NCBI GenBank assembly: GCA_910579115.1
Contig: CAJTSO010000010.1
Location: 1 to 20,757 of the forward strand
Reading direction: 5' to 3'
Source: an uncultured Selenomonadaceae bacterium
Lineage (GTDB): Bacteria > Bacillota > Negativicutes > Selenomonadales > Selenomonadaceae
Length of the DNA stretch: 20,757 nucleotides
Shown here: piece by piece, positions 6,605 through 14,419 of the stretch
How the letters are laid out: each line of letters opens with the position of its first letter
Position numbering within the stretch: the first letter of the stretch is position 1
Notes under the pieces: generated by a model
Told to the model about the DNA's origin: nothing
Seen by the model: only the letters and a program-made list of their open reading frames with translations
Database searches by the model: none
Program-made: the position numbers and the translations under genes

Positions 6605-6641
6605 GGAGATTTTTTCTCCTAAAAAGTGAGGAGGAAACGCA

Positions 6642-7127
6642 ATGTATGTTACAACCATGAAGACGATTTACGATAATATGCTGCCGAGAACTCAGGCGAT
6701 GGAAAAAATTATAAAATTTCTTGAGACCTTTGATTTCAAAAAACTGGTTGAGGGAGAGGATTACCCCATCGATGGGGATAATATTTTTGCCCGTATCCAA
6801 TATTATGACTCCAAGCCGGTGGAGGAGTGTAAGGCGGAAAAGCATGAACGTTATGTGGATGTAGTTTATATGGTGGAGGGCGTAGAGCAGATTGGCTGGT
6901 GTCCTTATTGTCCAAATATTGAGAAAATCGGGGATTACGACAAGGACAATGACGTGACCTTCTATAAGGAACTGGAACCGGAAAGCTACGTTGTGGTAGA
7001 AGCTGGCACACTGGTTGTCATTTCTACCGACGATGTCCATCGGCCCTGTGTCCGGTACGGAACGGAGCCGTCCAGGGTGATGAAGGTGGTAATCAAGGCC
7101 GATGCCAAGTATCTGATGGAACGATAA
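6642..7127 (+). CDS. YhcH/YjgK/YiaL (DUF386) family cupin-like protein
   Basis: This 161-residue protein belongs to the YhcH/YjgK/YiaL family, also annotated as beta-galactosidase beta-subunit-like. Characterised members have a beta-barrel with a bound metal and are linked to processing of sugars or sialic acid derivatives; the reaction is poorly known in general. Family signatures are EKHERYVDVVYMVEGVEQIG (66-85) and the C-terminal DVHRPCV followed by VMKVVIKADAKYL. His68 and His133 are the likely metal ligands and Lys152 is the conserved C-terminal lysine. Length is normal. GAGGAGG (6627-6633) precedes the ATG. purL begins 19 bases after the stop, so the two are probably co-transcribed, although no functional link to purine synthesis is known. 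No sugar genes are adjacent. Confidence 0.85.
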   Translation: MYVTTMKTIYDNMLPRTQAMEKIIKFLETFDFKKLVEGEDYPIDGDNIFARIQYYDSKPVEECKAEKHERYVDVVYMVEGVEQIGWCPYCPNIEKIGDYDKDNDVTFYKELEPESYVVVEAGTLVVISTDDVHRPCVRYGTEPSRVMKVVIKADAKYLMER

Positions 7128-7146
7128 TAGGGAGGAATTTCTAGCA

Positions 7147-10100
7147 ATGTCAGTCAGAAGACTATTTGTAGAAAAGCGGCAGGGGTTCTTTGATATCCAG
7201 GCCCAGCAGCTTTGCGCCGACCTGATCGAGACATTTCGTCTCCTGGATTTGAAGGCAGTGCGAATTTTTCAGCGCTACGATGTCGAAGGGCTTACCGATG
7301 AGCAGTACAGGGCTGTAAAGAATGTTGTATTTGCCGAGGCGCCGGTAGACGTAATCTATGAGGAGACATTGCCGGCTATCAGGGGACAGGTATTTGCCGT
7401 TGAATATCTGCCGGGTCAGTATGACCAGCGGGCGGACTCGGCGGCCCAGTGTATACAGCTGATCACTCAGGTAGAACGGCCGGAGATCCGCACTGCCCGG
7501 GTCTATGGGCTGGTTGGCAATGTTGACAGTGAGGCTCTCGGGAAGATAAAGGGGTATCTCATCAATCGGATTGAGAGTCGCGAGGCGGCACTTGAGAAGC
7601 CGGAAACATTGATAATGGAGACGGTTGAACCGGCTGATGTTGAGGTACTGGATGGATTTACATCCTTTTCTGAAGAGCAGTTGAAGGAGTTTTTGTCCTC
7701 CCGTGGTCTGGCCATGAGCTTTGAGGATCTTGCTTTCTGTCAGCAATATTTCCGTGATGAGGAAAAGCGTCAGCCGACTATTACCGAAATTAAGGTGCTG
7801 GATACATACTGGTCTGACCACTGCCGTCATACGACCTTTACTACGGCCATTGATAAGGTAGAGGTTGAAAATGGCTTTGCATCCGATGTCATTGCCAAGG
7901 CTTACGATAAGTATCTGGAGGACCGCCGGAATGTCTATGGAGGCGAGAGGCGGGATGTAACCCTCATGGACATTGCCGTCATGGGGATGAAGGAGCTGAA
8001 GCGGGAAGGTCTGCTGGATGATCTCGACGTTTCTGATGAAATAAACGCCTGTAGCATTGTAGTTCCGGCTGAAGTAAATGGACGGGTTGAAGAGTGGCTC
8101 GTGATGTTTAAGAACGAGACCCACAACCATCCCACCGAGATTGAGCCTTTTGGCGGGGCAGCCACCTGTCTGGGCGGAGCAATCCGCGACCCGTTGTCTG
8201 GCCGTACCTATGTATACCAAGCCATGAGAGTTACCGGCGCAGCGGATCCCCGTACTATAGTGGAGGCTGCTCTGCCTGGCAAACTGCCCCAGAAAAAAAT
8301 TACTCAGGGGGCCGCGGCCGGCTACAGCTCCTATGGTAATCAGGTGGGCCTCGCTACCGGGCAGGTAGCAGAGGTCTATCATCCGGGCTTTGTGGCTAAG
8401 CGTTTGGAGATCGGCGCGGTCATTGCGGCGGCTCCCCGCCTGAATGTTGTCCGCGAGGCCCCGGTGGCTGGCGATCTCGTCGTTTTGGTAGGCGGCCGTA
8501 CCGGCCGCGATGGAATTGGCGGAGCAACGGGTTCCTCGAAAGGGCACACTGAGACTTCATTGTTCGAGGCTGGAGCTGAGGTTCAAAAGGGCAATCCGCC
8601 AACGGAGCGCAAAATTCAGCGCTTGTTCCGCAATCGAGCCGTCAGCCGCATGATCAAGCGTTGTAATGATTTTGGCGCCGGCGGCGTTGCCGTCGCAATC
8701 GGTGAGCTGACTGACGGTCTGATGATAAATCTTGACGCGGTTCCGAAGAAATACGAGGGGCTTGACGGTACCGAGCTGGCTATTTCTGAATCCCAGGAGC
8801 GCATGGCTGTCGTCGTTGCGGCTGACAACCTGGACAAATTCGTAGCCTTTGCTGAGGAAGAAAACCTTGAGGCAACCGTCGTTGCGGTAGTCACTAATGT
8901 TCCCCGGCTTGTTATGCGCTGGAGAGGCCGTTGCATTGTCAATCTCAGCCGGGCTTTCCTTGATACAAATGGTGTACGTCAGCATGTAAGTGTCCGGGTA
9001 GCTTCCGTTTCCGGCAAAAACCGTTATCTGCTCAAGCTGCCCAGGGCGGTTGAAGAGGAGTCAAAGGCGGATGAGGCCTGGCTGAAGAATCTTACAGATT
9101 TGAATGTTTGCAGCCAAAAGGGTCTGGTAGAGAGATTTGACTCCTCTATTGGCGCCGCTACCGTAATAATGCCCTTTGGCGGCAAGAATCAGCTGTCTCC
9201 AGCTGAAGGTATGGTAGCCAAGCTGCCGGTAACTTATGGGGAAACTGGAATCGCAACCGCTATGGCCTTTGGCTTCAATCCCTATCTTATGAGCTGGAGT
9301 CCCTTCCACGGCGCCGTATACGCAATTGTGGAGGCAACGGCAAAGATGGTGGCTATGGGGGCGCCTGCCGACAAGCTTCGCCTCACTTTGCAGGAGTTTT
9401 TTGAAAATCTCGGTAAGGAGCCAACTGCCTGGGGCAAACCTTTTGCTGCATTGCTGGGGGCGCTTTGGGCTCAGCATGAGCTGGGGATCCCGGCTATCGG
9501 CGGTAAGGATTCCATGTCCGGCACCTTCATGGATCTGAAGGTGCCGCCTTCTCTGGCGGCTTTTGCGGTTGGAGTATTACCGGCTTCCCAGGCGGTATCC
9601 TCTGAGTTTAAGTATCCCGGAAGCACTGTCTATATGTTTACGGCGCCGAAGGATACTAAGGATATGCCGGTTTTTGCCCGCTATCAGAAGGCCTATGCCA
9701 AGCTCAATGAGTTGATGAGAGGACACAAAATCCTCTCGGCGGCTACGGTGAAGGTTGGCGGACTGGCCGCCACTGTCTCTAAGATGTGCCTGGGAAATGG
9801 AATAGGCTTCCGCTTTGCCGAGTACATGAGTGACAATGATCTCTATCTCCCTAATTACGGGGCGATCGTGTTTGAGGCAGCCGTTGGCAGCAATCTGAAC
9901 CCGGAGCTGGCTGGCTGTGATTGCAAGGTGATCGGTGAGACTACTGTGGTACCGAGTGTCGTAAATGGCAGAATGGTTGTTACCCTTCAGGAAATTCAGG
10001 CTGCCTGGACTGAGCCGTTGGAAAGCATTTTCCCCACTCAGGCCAGGGTTATGGGAAATATCAATTCCTCTGTGCTTTATACTAAGGGAAACCGGGTTTC

Positions 10101-10917
10101 CCGCTATGCCCCGGTGGCTAAACCGCGGGTGGTAATACCGGTATTCCCGGGAACAAACTGCGAGTACGATACAGCCCGCGCTTTTGCCCGGGCTGGTGCA
10201 GATCCCCATACTGTAATTGTCCGCAATCTCACTCCGGCGGCTATTGAGGAAACCATTGAGACTTTGGAAAAGGAGCTCAGAAAGTCCCAGATGCTGGTGT
10301 TCCCCGGCGGCTTTTCCGGTGGTGACGAGCCTGATGGCTCCGGCAAGTTTATCGTTGCCATGTTTAGAAATCCGCGCCTGTCGGAAGCGGTCATGCGGCT
10401 CCTCACCCGTCAGGATGGTCTTATTCTCGGTATCTGCAATGGTTTCCAGGCGCTCATTAAGCTGGGACTGGTTCCCTATGGGGAAATTCGTGACCTGGCG
10501 CCCAATTCCCCCACGCTGACAACAAACCAGATTGGCCGCCATGTATCAACGATGGTACAGACCAGGGTGGTTTCCAATCTGTCTCCCTGGTTCAACAATG
10601 TGAATGTTGGCGAAATGCACACAATCGCTGTTTCCCATGGTGAAGGCCGTTTTTTTGCTGACCATGAAGTGATCGCCGGACTTCGTATCCGGGGGCAGAT
10701 CGCGACTCAGTATGTCAATGATGTGGGGAATCCATCGTTGGATATAGATTTCAACCCCAATGGGTCAGTAAATGCCATTGAGGGGATTACCAGCCCTGAC
10801 GGACGCATCCTGGGCAAGATGGGACACTCTGAGCGCATTGGCGATTATGTGGCAATAAATGTACCCGGTGAAAAGGATCAGCATCTCTTTGAGGCCGGCG
10901 TGAATTATTATTCCTGA
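7147..10917 (+). CDS. purL: Phosphoribosylformylglycinamidine synthase, single-chain
   Basis: This 1256-residue enzyme converts FGAR, glutamine and ATP to FGAM, the fourth step of purine synthesis. It is the large single-chain form found in many clostridia and Negativicutes, with the PurS-like, synthetase and glutaminase parts fused. An N-terminal PurS-like part (about 1-150) is followed by a linker, then two AIRS-type halves with DTYWSDHCRHTTF (219-231) and KNETHNHPTEIEPFGGA (322-338). A C-terminal class I glutaminase starts near RVVIPVFPGTNCEYDTARA; its triad is Cys1097 (LGICNGFQ), His1227 and Glu1229 (MGHSER). All active-site motifs are intact. The ribosome site is GGGAGG (7130-7135). No other pur gene is in the window. 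A PurR site or purine riboswitch is not seen in the short gap before it. Confidence 0.97.
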   Translation: MSVRRLFVEKRQGFFDIQAQQLCADLIETFRLLDLKAVRIFQRYDVEGLTDEQYRAVKNVVFAEAPVDVIYEETLPAIRGQVFAVEYLPGQYDQRADSAAQCIQLITQVERPEIRTARVYGLVGNVDSEALGKIKGYLINRIESREAALEKPETLIMETVEPADVEVLDGFTSFSEEQLKEFLSSRGLAMSFEDLAFCQQYFRDEEKRQPTITEIKVLDTYWSDHCRHTTFTTAIDKVEVENGFASDVIAKAYDKYLEDRRNVYGGERRDVTLMDIAVMGMKELKREGLLDDLDVSDEINACSIVVPAEVNGRVEEWLVMFKNETHNHPTEIEPFGGAATCLGGAIRDPLSGRTYVYQAMRVTGAADPRTIVEAALPGKLPQKKITQGAAAGYSSYGNQVGLATGQVAEVYHPGFVAKRLEIGAVIAAAPRLNVVREAPVAGDLVVLVGGRTGRDGIGGATGSSKGHTETSLFEAGAEVQKGNPPTERKIQRLFRNRAVSRMIKRCNDFGAGGVAVAIGELTDGLMINLDAVPKKYEGLDGTELAISESQERMAVVVAADNLDKFVAFAEEENLEATVVAVVTNVPRLVMRWRGRCIVNLSRAFLDTNGVRQHVSVRVASVSGKNRYLLKLPRAVEEESKADEAWLKNLTDLNVCSQKGLVERFDSSIGAATVIMPFGGKNQLSPAEGMVAKLPVTYGETGIATAMAFGFNPYLMSWSPFHGAVYAIVEATAKMVAMGAPADKLRLTLQEFFENLGKEPTAWGKPFAALLGALWAQHELGIPAIGGKDSMSGTFMDLKVPPSLAAFAVGVLPASQAVSSEFKYPGSTVYMFTAPKDTKDMPVFARYQKAYAKLNELMRGHKILSAATVKVGGLAATVSKMCLGNGIGFRFAEYMSDNDLYLPNYGAIVFEAAVGSNLNPELAGCDCKVIGETTVVPSVVNGRMVVTLQEIQAAWTEPLESIFPTQARVMGNINSSVLYTKGNRVSRYAPVAKPRVVIPVFPGTNCEYDTARAFARAGADPHTVIVRNLTPAAIEETIETLEKELRKSQMLVFPGGFSGGDEPDGSGKFIVAMFRNPRLSEAVMRLLTRQDGLILGICNGFQALIKLGLVPYGEIRDLAPNSPTLTTNQIGRHVSTMVQTRVVSNLSPWFNNVNVGEMHTIAVSHGEGRFFADHEVIAGLRIRGQIATQYVNDVGNPSLDIDFNPNGSVNAIEGITSPDGRILGKMGHSERIGDYVAINVPGEKDQHLFEAGVNYYS

Positions 10918-10956
10918 GAAACATCTCTGCTTGCTGTTTTGTCTGTCTTTGGAAGG

Positions 10957-10998
10957 ACTGGGAAAATAAGCTGATATTTTTCCAGTTCTTTGTTTTTC
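10957..10998 (+). terminator. Probable terminator after purL
   Basis: A ten-pair stem (actgggaaaa, 10957-10966, with tttttccagt, 10977-10986; one G-T wobble) is followed by T-rich TCTTTGTTTTTC. It lies 40 bases past the purL stop. Confidence 0.55.
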
Positions 10999-11105
10999 AG
11001 GAAACAGTGCGGCATATAAGGTATAAAGTTGCCAGGCTGTTGTGTCCCTCCCGCGGCTTTTGGCGGGAAACAAGTTTATCTGATTATCTGAAATGGGATG
11101 ATGCT

Positions 11106-11549
11106 ATGCGCGCGATTGTAACTCGTGTAGCCTCTGCCTCCGTTACTATTGACGGGCAGGTGGCAGGCGCTATCGAAAAAGGGTTTCTCGTTCTCCTGGG
11201 AGTTGGCCCTGAAGATACGGAAAAAGAAGCCGACCGGCTGGTTGATAAAATAATCCATCTGCGGGTTTTTACTGATGAGAATGACAAGATGAACCTGGCT
11301 CTTGATCAGGTGGGCGGGAGACTGCTGGTAGTATCACAGTTTACCCTGTATGCGGATCTGAAGAGCCGCCGTCCCGGATTTTCCCATGCGGCGCCGCCGG
11401 CCTTGGCCGAGCCTCTCTATGAATATTTTCTGGCGGCCTGTGAGAAGGCCGGGTTTATACCTGAACACGGAGCGTTCGGGGCGGATATGCAGGTGTCATC
11501 GGTAAACGATGGACCGGTGACCCTCATCTTTGACACGGCCACTCTCTAA
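11106..11549 (+). CDS. dtd: D-aminoacyl-tRNA deacylase
   Basis: DTD hydrolyses D-amino acids (and glycine mischarged on tRNA-Ala) from tRNA, a chiral proofreading step. The 147-residue length is typical. The two signature motifs are intact: SQFTL (residues 77-81) and the cis-proline motif NDGPVT (134-139), which together form the dimer-interface active site. The ATG at 11106 gives the family's usual N-terminus, MRAIVTRVASASV; a longer in-frame start at 11007 would add 33 unrelated residues. The ribosome site is weak: only GGGAT just upstream, inside an overlapping ATGGGATGA start-stop. A small GC hairpin (11049-11068) lies in the leader. In many Firmicutes dtd follows relA; here purL precedes it. 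Confidence 0.95.
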   Translation: MRAIVTRVASASVTIDGQVAGAIEKGFLVLLGVGPEDTEKEADRLVDKIIHLRVFTDENDKMNLALDQVGGRLLVVSQFTLYADLKSRRPGFSHAAPPALAEPLYEYFLAACEKAGFIPEHGAFGADMQVSSVNDGPVTLIFDTATL

Positions 11550-11552
11550 ATA

Positions 11553-11580
11553 TTGCAAAAATATGGAAATGTAATATAAT
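11553..11580 (+). promoter_or_regulatory. Sigma-A promoter for the pyrophosphatase gene
   Basis: TTGCAA (11553-11558), a 16-base spacer and a perfect TATAAT (11575-11580) lie just after dtd. The start would be near 11587, giving a leader of about 60 bases before the CAGGAGG ribosome site. Confidence 0.7.
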
Positions 11581-11645
11581 GAGCTACAGGATAATCTGCC
11601 TTGCTGTGTGGATGTGGTAAGGATTTGAAAACAGGAGGATAAAAA

Positions 11646-13295
11646 ATGCCGGAAAAGAAACCAATTTACGTCATCGGTCACCGCAATCCGGACACCGATT
11701 CTATCTGTTCTGCCATTGCGTATGCCCGTCTGAAGCAGGCGCTGGGGGTAGAGGATGTCGTTGCGGCCCGGGCAGGAGAGGTCAACGCGGAAACCAGGTA
11801 TGCTCTGGAAACATTCCGGGTAGACCTGCCCCATCTTCTTCATGATATATATCCCCGGGTACAGGATGTAATGCTGCCGATCAGCGCTACCATTTCCGAG
11901 CAGGACAGCCTCCGGAGACTTGGTAAGGTGATGAACAACAACAACCTCCGTTCGGTGGTGGTTGTAAACAATCAGGAGAAGCTGGCGGGCATTGTTTCCG
12001 TAAGTGACCTGGCGAAGCGCTACTTCCAGGAGATAAGCCTCGTCGATTTGTCTGATATTGACGTTACCTTTGGTGCGATCGTCCAGGCAACTGACGGGAC
12101 TGTGCTGGTTGGCCGTGATTCGGGGCTCATTATTAAAGGACGCATTATTATTACCTCCAGTTCTCAGGCTGTTTTGAAATTCGGCATCAAGGAAGGCGAT
12201 ATTATCATCGTCGGAGACGGCCGTGACCAGGTAATGAGAGATGCGATTGAAAACAAGGTTGCCTGTATTATCATGACCGGTGATGGTCATGTTTCCCCGG
12301 GAATTCAGGAAGCTGCCCGTCAGGCAGGTATCTGTATTGTAACCACCGAGTATGATACCTACACCACCGCCAGGATTATAAACCAGTGTATGCCGGTCAA
12401 CCGTATTATGCAGAAGCAGCCCCTGTGCTTCAGAGCCGATGAGCTGGTGACAAATATTATCGGCACCATGGAGGAGAAGCGCTTCAGAAATTATCCGGTC
12501 CTTGATGGGGATGATTTGGTGGGGGTAATTAGCCGTGACCAGTTCCTCGTTCCGGAAAAGACCAGGCTCATACTGGTGGATCATAACGAGCTGGCACAGG
12601 CGGTTGAGGGAATTGACAACGGTCGGATCATTGAGATCATAGATCATCACCGCCTGGGTGGCATTACAACAGCAGACCCGATTTATACCCGTGAGGAGCC
12701 GGTTGGTTGCACGGCCACGATCATTACCGGTATGTACATGGAAAACGGAGTCGATATTCCTGAGGATACAGCCGGGCTCCTTTTGTCGGCGATTATCAGC
12801 GATACCGTCCTGTTTAAGTCTCCGACCACTACTGACCGTGACCGCCGGATGGCGGAAAAGCTGGCTCCTATTGCCGGTGTGGATATAAATGAGTATGGCA
12901 TGAATATGTTGAAGGCCGGTTCTTCTGTTTCTGCGCTGCCAGCCAGCGAAATAGCCAAAAATGACAGCAAGGAATTCAGCATTGGCGGTCGCCGGATGCT
13001 TATTGGGCAGATTTCAGTAATGGACACGGCTGAAGTGTTGGCTAAAAAGGCTGAAATTACTGAGGCTATGGCGAAGGTCGCCGGAGAAGAAGGCTACAGC
13101 ATGGTCATGCTGATGGTAACCGATATCATTAAGGAAGGTACGGAGCTCCTATATGTGGGCGAGCCCAGGGACCTTATCGGGCTGGCTTTCAAAAAGGATG
13201 CCAGCGGGGATTCGGTCTATCTGCCTGGTGTCATGAGCCGCAAGAAGCAGATCGTTCCATCCCTTACTGAGGCAGGAAAGGCATTGAAGGGATAA
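11646..13295 (+). CDS. ppaC: Family II (manganese-dependent) inorganic pyrophosphatase with CBS-DRTGG regulatory insert
   Basis: This 549-residue cytoplasmic enzyme hydrolyses pyrophosphate to phosphate, pulling biosynthetic reactions forward. The DHH catalytic core is split. Residues 1-65 carry GHRNPDTDS with metal ligands His12, Asp16 and Asp18. A regulatory insert of about 240 residues follows: CBS1 (about 70-130), DRTGG (about 140-245) and CBS2 (about 250-305). The core resumes with LVDHNE (Asp312), DHHR (333-336) and SDTVLFKSPT (Asp386), and ends in the substrate-binding DHHA2 domain with SRKKQ (531-535). This is the layout of clostridial CBS-pyrophosphatases, which are inhibited by AMP or ADP and activated by diadenosine polyphosphates. 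All catalytic residues are present. CAGGAGG precedes the ATG. It has its own promoter and terminator. Confidence 0.95.
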   Translation: MPEKKPIYVIGHRNPDTDSICSAIAYARLKQALGVEDVVAARAGEVNAETRYALETFRVDLPHLLHDIYPRVQDVMLPISATISEQDSLRRLGKVMNNNNLRSVVVVNNQEKLAGIVSVSDLAKRYFQEISLVDLSDIDVTFGAIVQATDGTVLVGRDSGLIIKGRIIITSSSQAVLKFGIKEGDIIIVGDGRDQVMRDAIENKVACIIMTGDGHVSPGIQEAARQAGICIVTTEYDTYTTARIINQCMPVNRIMQKQPLCFRADELVTNIIGTMEEKRFRNYPVLDGDDLVGVISRDQFLVPEKTRLILVDHNELAQAVEGIDNGRIIEIIDHHRLGGITTADPIYTREEPVGCTATIITGMYMENGVDIPEDTAGLLLSAIISDTVLFKSPTTTDRDRRMAEKLAPIAGVDINEYGMNMLKAGSSVSALPASEIAKNDSKEFSIGGRRMLIGQISVMDTAEVLAKKAEITEAMAKVAGEEGYSMVMLMVTDIIKEGTELLYVGEPRDLIGLAFKKDASGDSVYLPGVMSRKKQIVPSLTEAGKALKG

Positions 13296-13319
13296 GGCTT
13301 TATATAGAGACTGCGCCGC

Positions 13320-13353
13320 CGGGCGCCCGCGTTTTGCTCGGGCGTCCGTTTTT
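13320..13353 (+). terminator. Intrinsic terminator after the pyrophosphatase gene
   Basis: A very stable GC hairpin (cgggcgcccg, 13320-13329, with cgggcgtccg, 13339-13348; one wobble) is followed directly by TTTTT, 25 bases beyond the stop codon. Confidence 0.85.
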
Positions 13354-13411
13354 GTAGGATTCGGGTGAGAGAAGAGACGAAATATCCAGAGCAGAGAGGA
13401 AGAAAAAGCAG

Positions 13412-14326
13412 ATGAACATGGTAGTGGTGGGCACGATTTTTGTGGATATAAAGGGATTTCCCGCGGATGTTTACGTTCCGGGTGGAAGAAATGCCGGAAG
13501 GATTGAGGAGGTACACGGGGGAGTTTCCCGCAATGTGGCAGAGAATATCGCACGAGCCGGCTTCCATCCCACATTTTTAAGCCTGGTTGATAACAGCGGT
13601 TCCTCCTTGTCGGTAGTCTCCCGGCTGGAGGCAGAGGGGATCAATACGAAATATATTGGGACGACTCCCGATGGCATGGGTACCTGGCTGGCGATTTTTG
13701 ATCACACCGGCGAGGTGGTAGCCAGCCTGTCAAAGCGGCCGGATTATCAGCCGCTGGCGGAAATAATTCAGCGGCACGGGGAAGAAATCTTCAAGGACTG
13801 CGACAGCGTCCTTTTGGAGATCGATATAAACAGGGCGGTTGTGGCCGAGACTTTCCGGTTTGCCAAACAGTATGGCAAGAAGGTCTATGCCCTGATTTCC
13901 AACATTAACATTGCCTTGGAACTGAGGGAATACATCCGGCAATGTGAATGTTTTGTCTGCAACCAGCAGGAAGCGGGTATTTTCTTCGATAAAAATTTTG
14001 ATGGAGCAGCTCCGGAGGAAATGGCTGAGTTCCTCGCTGAAAATATAAAATCCGAGGGCATGAAGTCGATGATCGTTACCATGGCCGACAAAGGCGCTGC
14101 CTATGCCGAGAGCAACGGAAATCACGGGGTCTGCGGAGCGGAGAAGGTAGCTGTGGTGGACACCACCGGGGCCGGGGACGCGTTTTTTGCCGGGGCAGCC
14201 ATGGGGCTTACGGCGGGTAAAACCATGGCGGAGTCCTGCGCCATGGGAGCGAAGATCGCGGCGGCGGTAATCTGTACTACCGAAAACACCTGCCCGCCCT
14301 TTTCAAAAGGGGAGCTTGGCCTGTAA
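13412..14326 (+). CDS. PfkB-family carbohydrate/nucleoside kinase
   Basis: This 304-residue protein of the ribokinase (PfkB) family transfers phosphate from ATP to a sugar or nucleoside. The N-terminal substrate motif is GGVSRNVAENIARAG (36-50). The C-terminal anion-hole and catalytic motif is DTTGAGDAFFAGAAMGL, with the catalytic base Asp256. Length is normal. The substrate is not determinable by eye; the GGVSRNVAENIARAG form is shared with pseudouridine and ribose-type kinases. The start at 13412 follows GAGAGG; the ATG at 13418 is an alternative. The last ten or so codons (CPPFSKGELGL) are encoded by a palindromic sequence typical of dispersed repeats, so the original C-terminus may have been replaced. 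No transporter or glycosidase lies next to it. Confidence 0.85.
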   Translation: MNMVVVGTIFVDIKGFPADVYVPGGRNAGRIEEVHGGVSRNVAENIARAGFHPTFLSLVDNSGSSLSVVSRLEAEGINTKYIGTTPDGMGTWLAIFDHTGEVVASLSKRPDYQPLAEIIQRHGEEIFKDCDSVLLEIDINRAVVAETFRFAKQYGKKVYALISNINIALELREYIRQCECFVCNQQEAGIFFDKNFDGAAPEEMAEFLAENIKSEGMKSMIVTMADKGAAYAESNGNHGVCGAEKVAVVDTTGAGDAFFAGAAMGLTAGKTMAESCAMGAKIAAAVICTTENTCPPFSKGELGL

Positions 14327-14330
14327 AGGC
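14288..14330. repeat. Possible dispersed palindromic repeat at the 3' end of the PfkB gene
   Basis: The sequence CCCTTTTCAAAAGGGG is a palindrome (CCCTTTT, C, AAAAGGG) and is followed by AGCTTGGC. Its translation, PPFSKGELG, is the kind of peptide produced when a gene runs into the common CCCTTTT/AAAAGGGG intergenic repeats of many bacterial genomes. Only one copy is seen here, so repeat status is inferred. Confidence 0.35.
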
Positions 14331-14419
14331 TTCCTTGGTAAAGCTGAAAAAACCTGGAGTAAATCGCTAAAGTTGCAGCAGGCATAGTTGCTGTCGAGGA
14401 TACAGTGTAAGGATATATT

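Noticed and set aside
6375..7040. 221-codon minus-strand frame across the T-box and the DUF386 gene
   Set aside because: It runs through the T-box structure and antisense to a recognised family; the structure and promoter explain the region better.
7162..8547. 461-codon open frame on the minus strand inside purL
   Set aside because: purL is certain on the other strand. The antisense translation shows no recognisable domain and its start has no ribosome site.
9577..10542. 321-codon open frame on the minus strand inside purL
   Set aside because: Same reasoning: antisense to the PurL glutaminase and synthetase parts, no motif.
11049..11068. GC hairpin in the dtd leader as a terminator
   Set aside because: The stem is only six pairs and no T-tract follows (aaacaag), so it is at most a leader hairpin.
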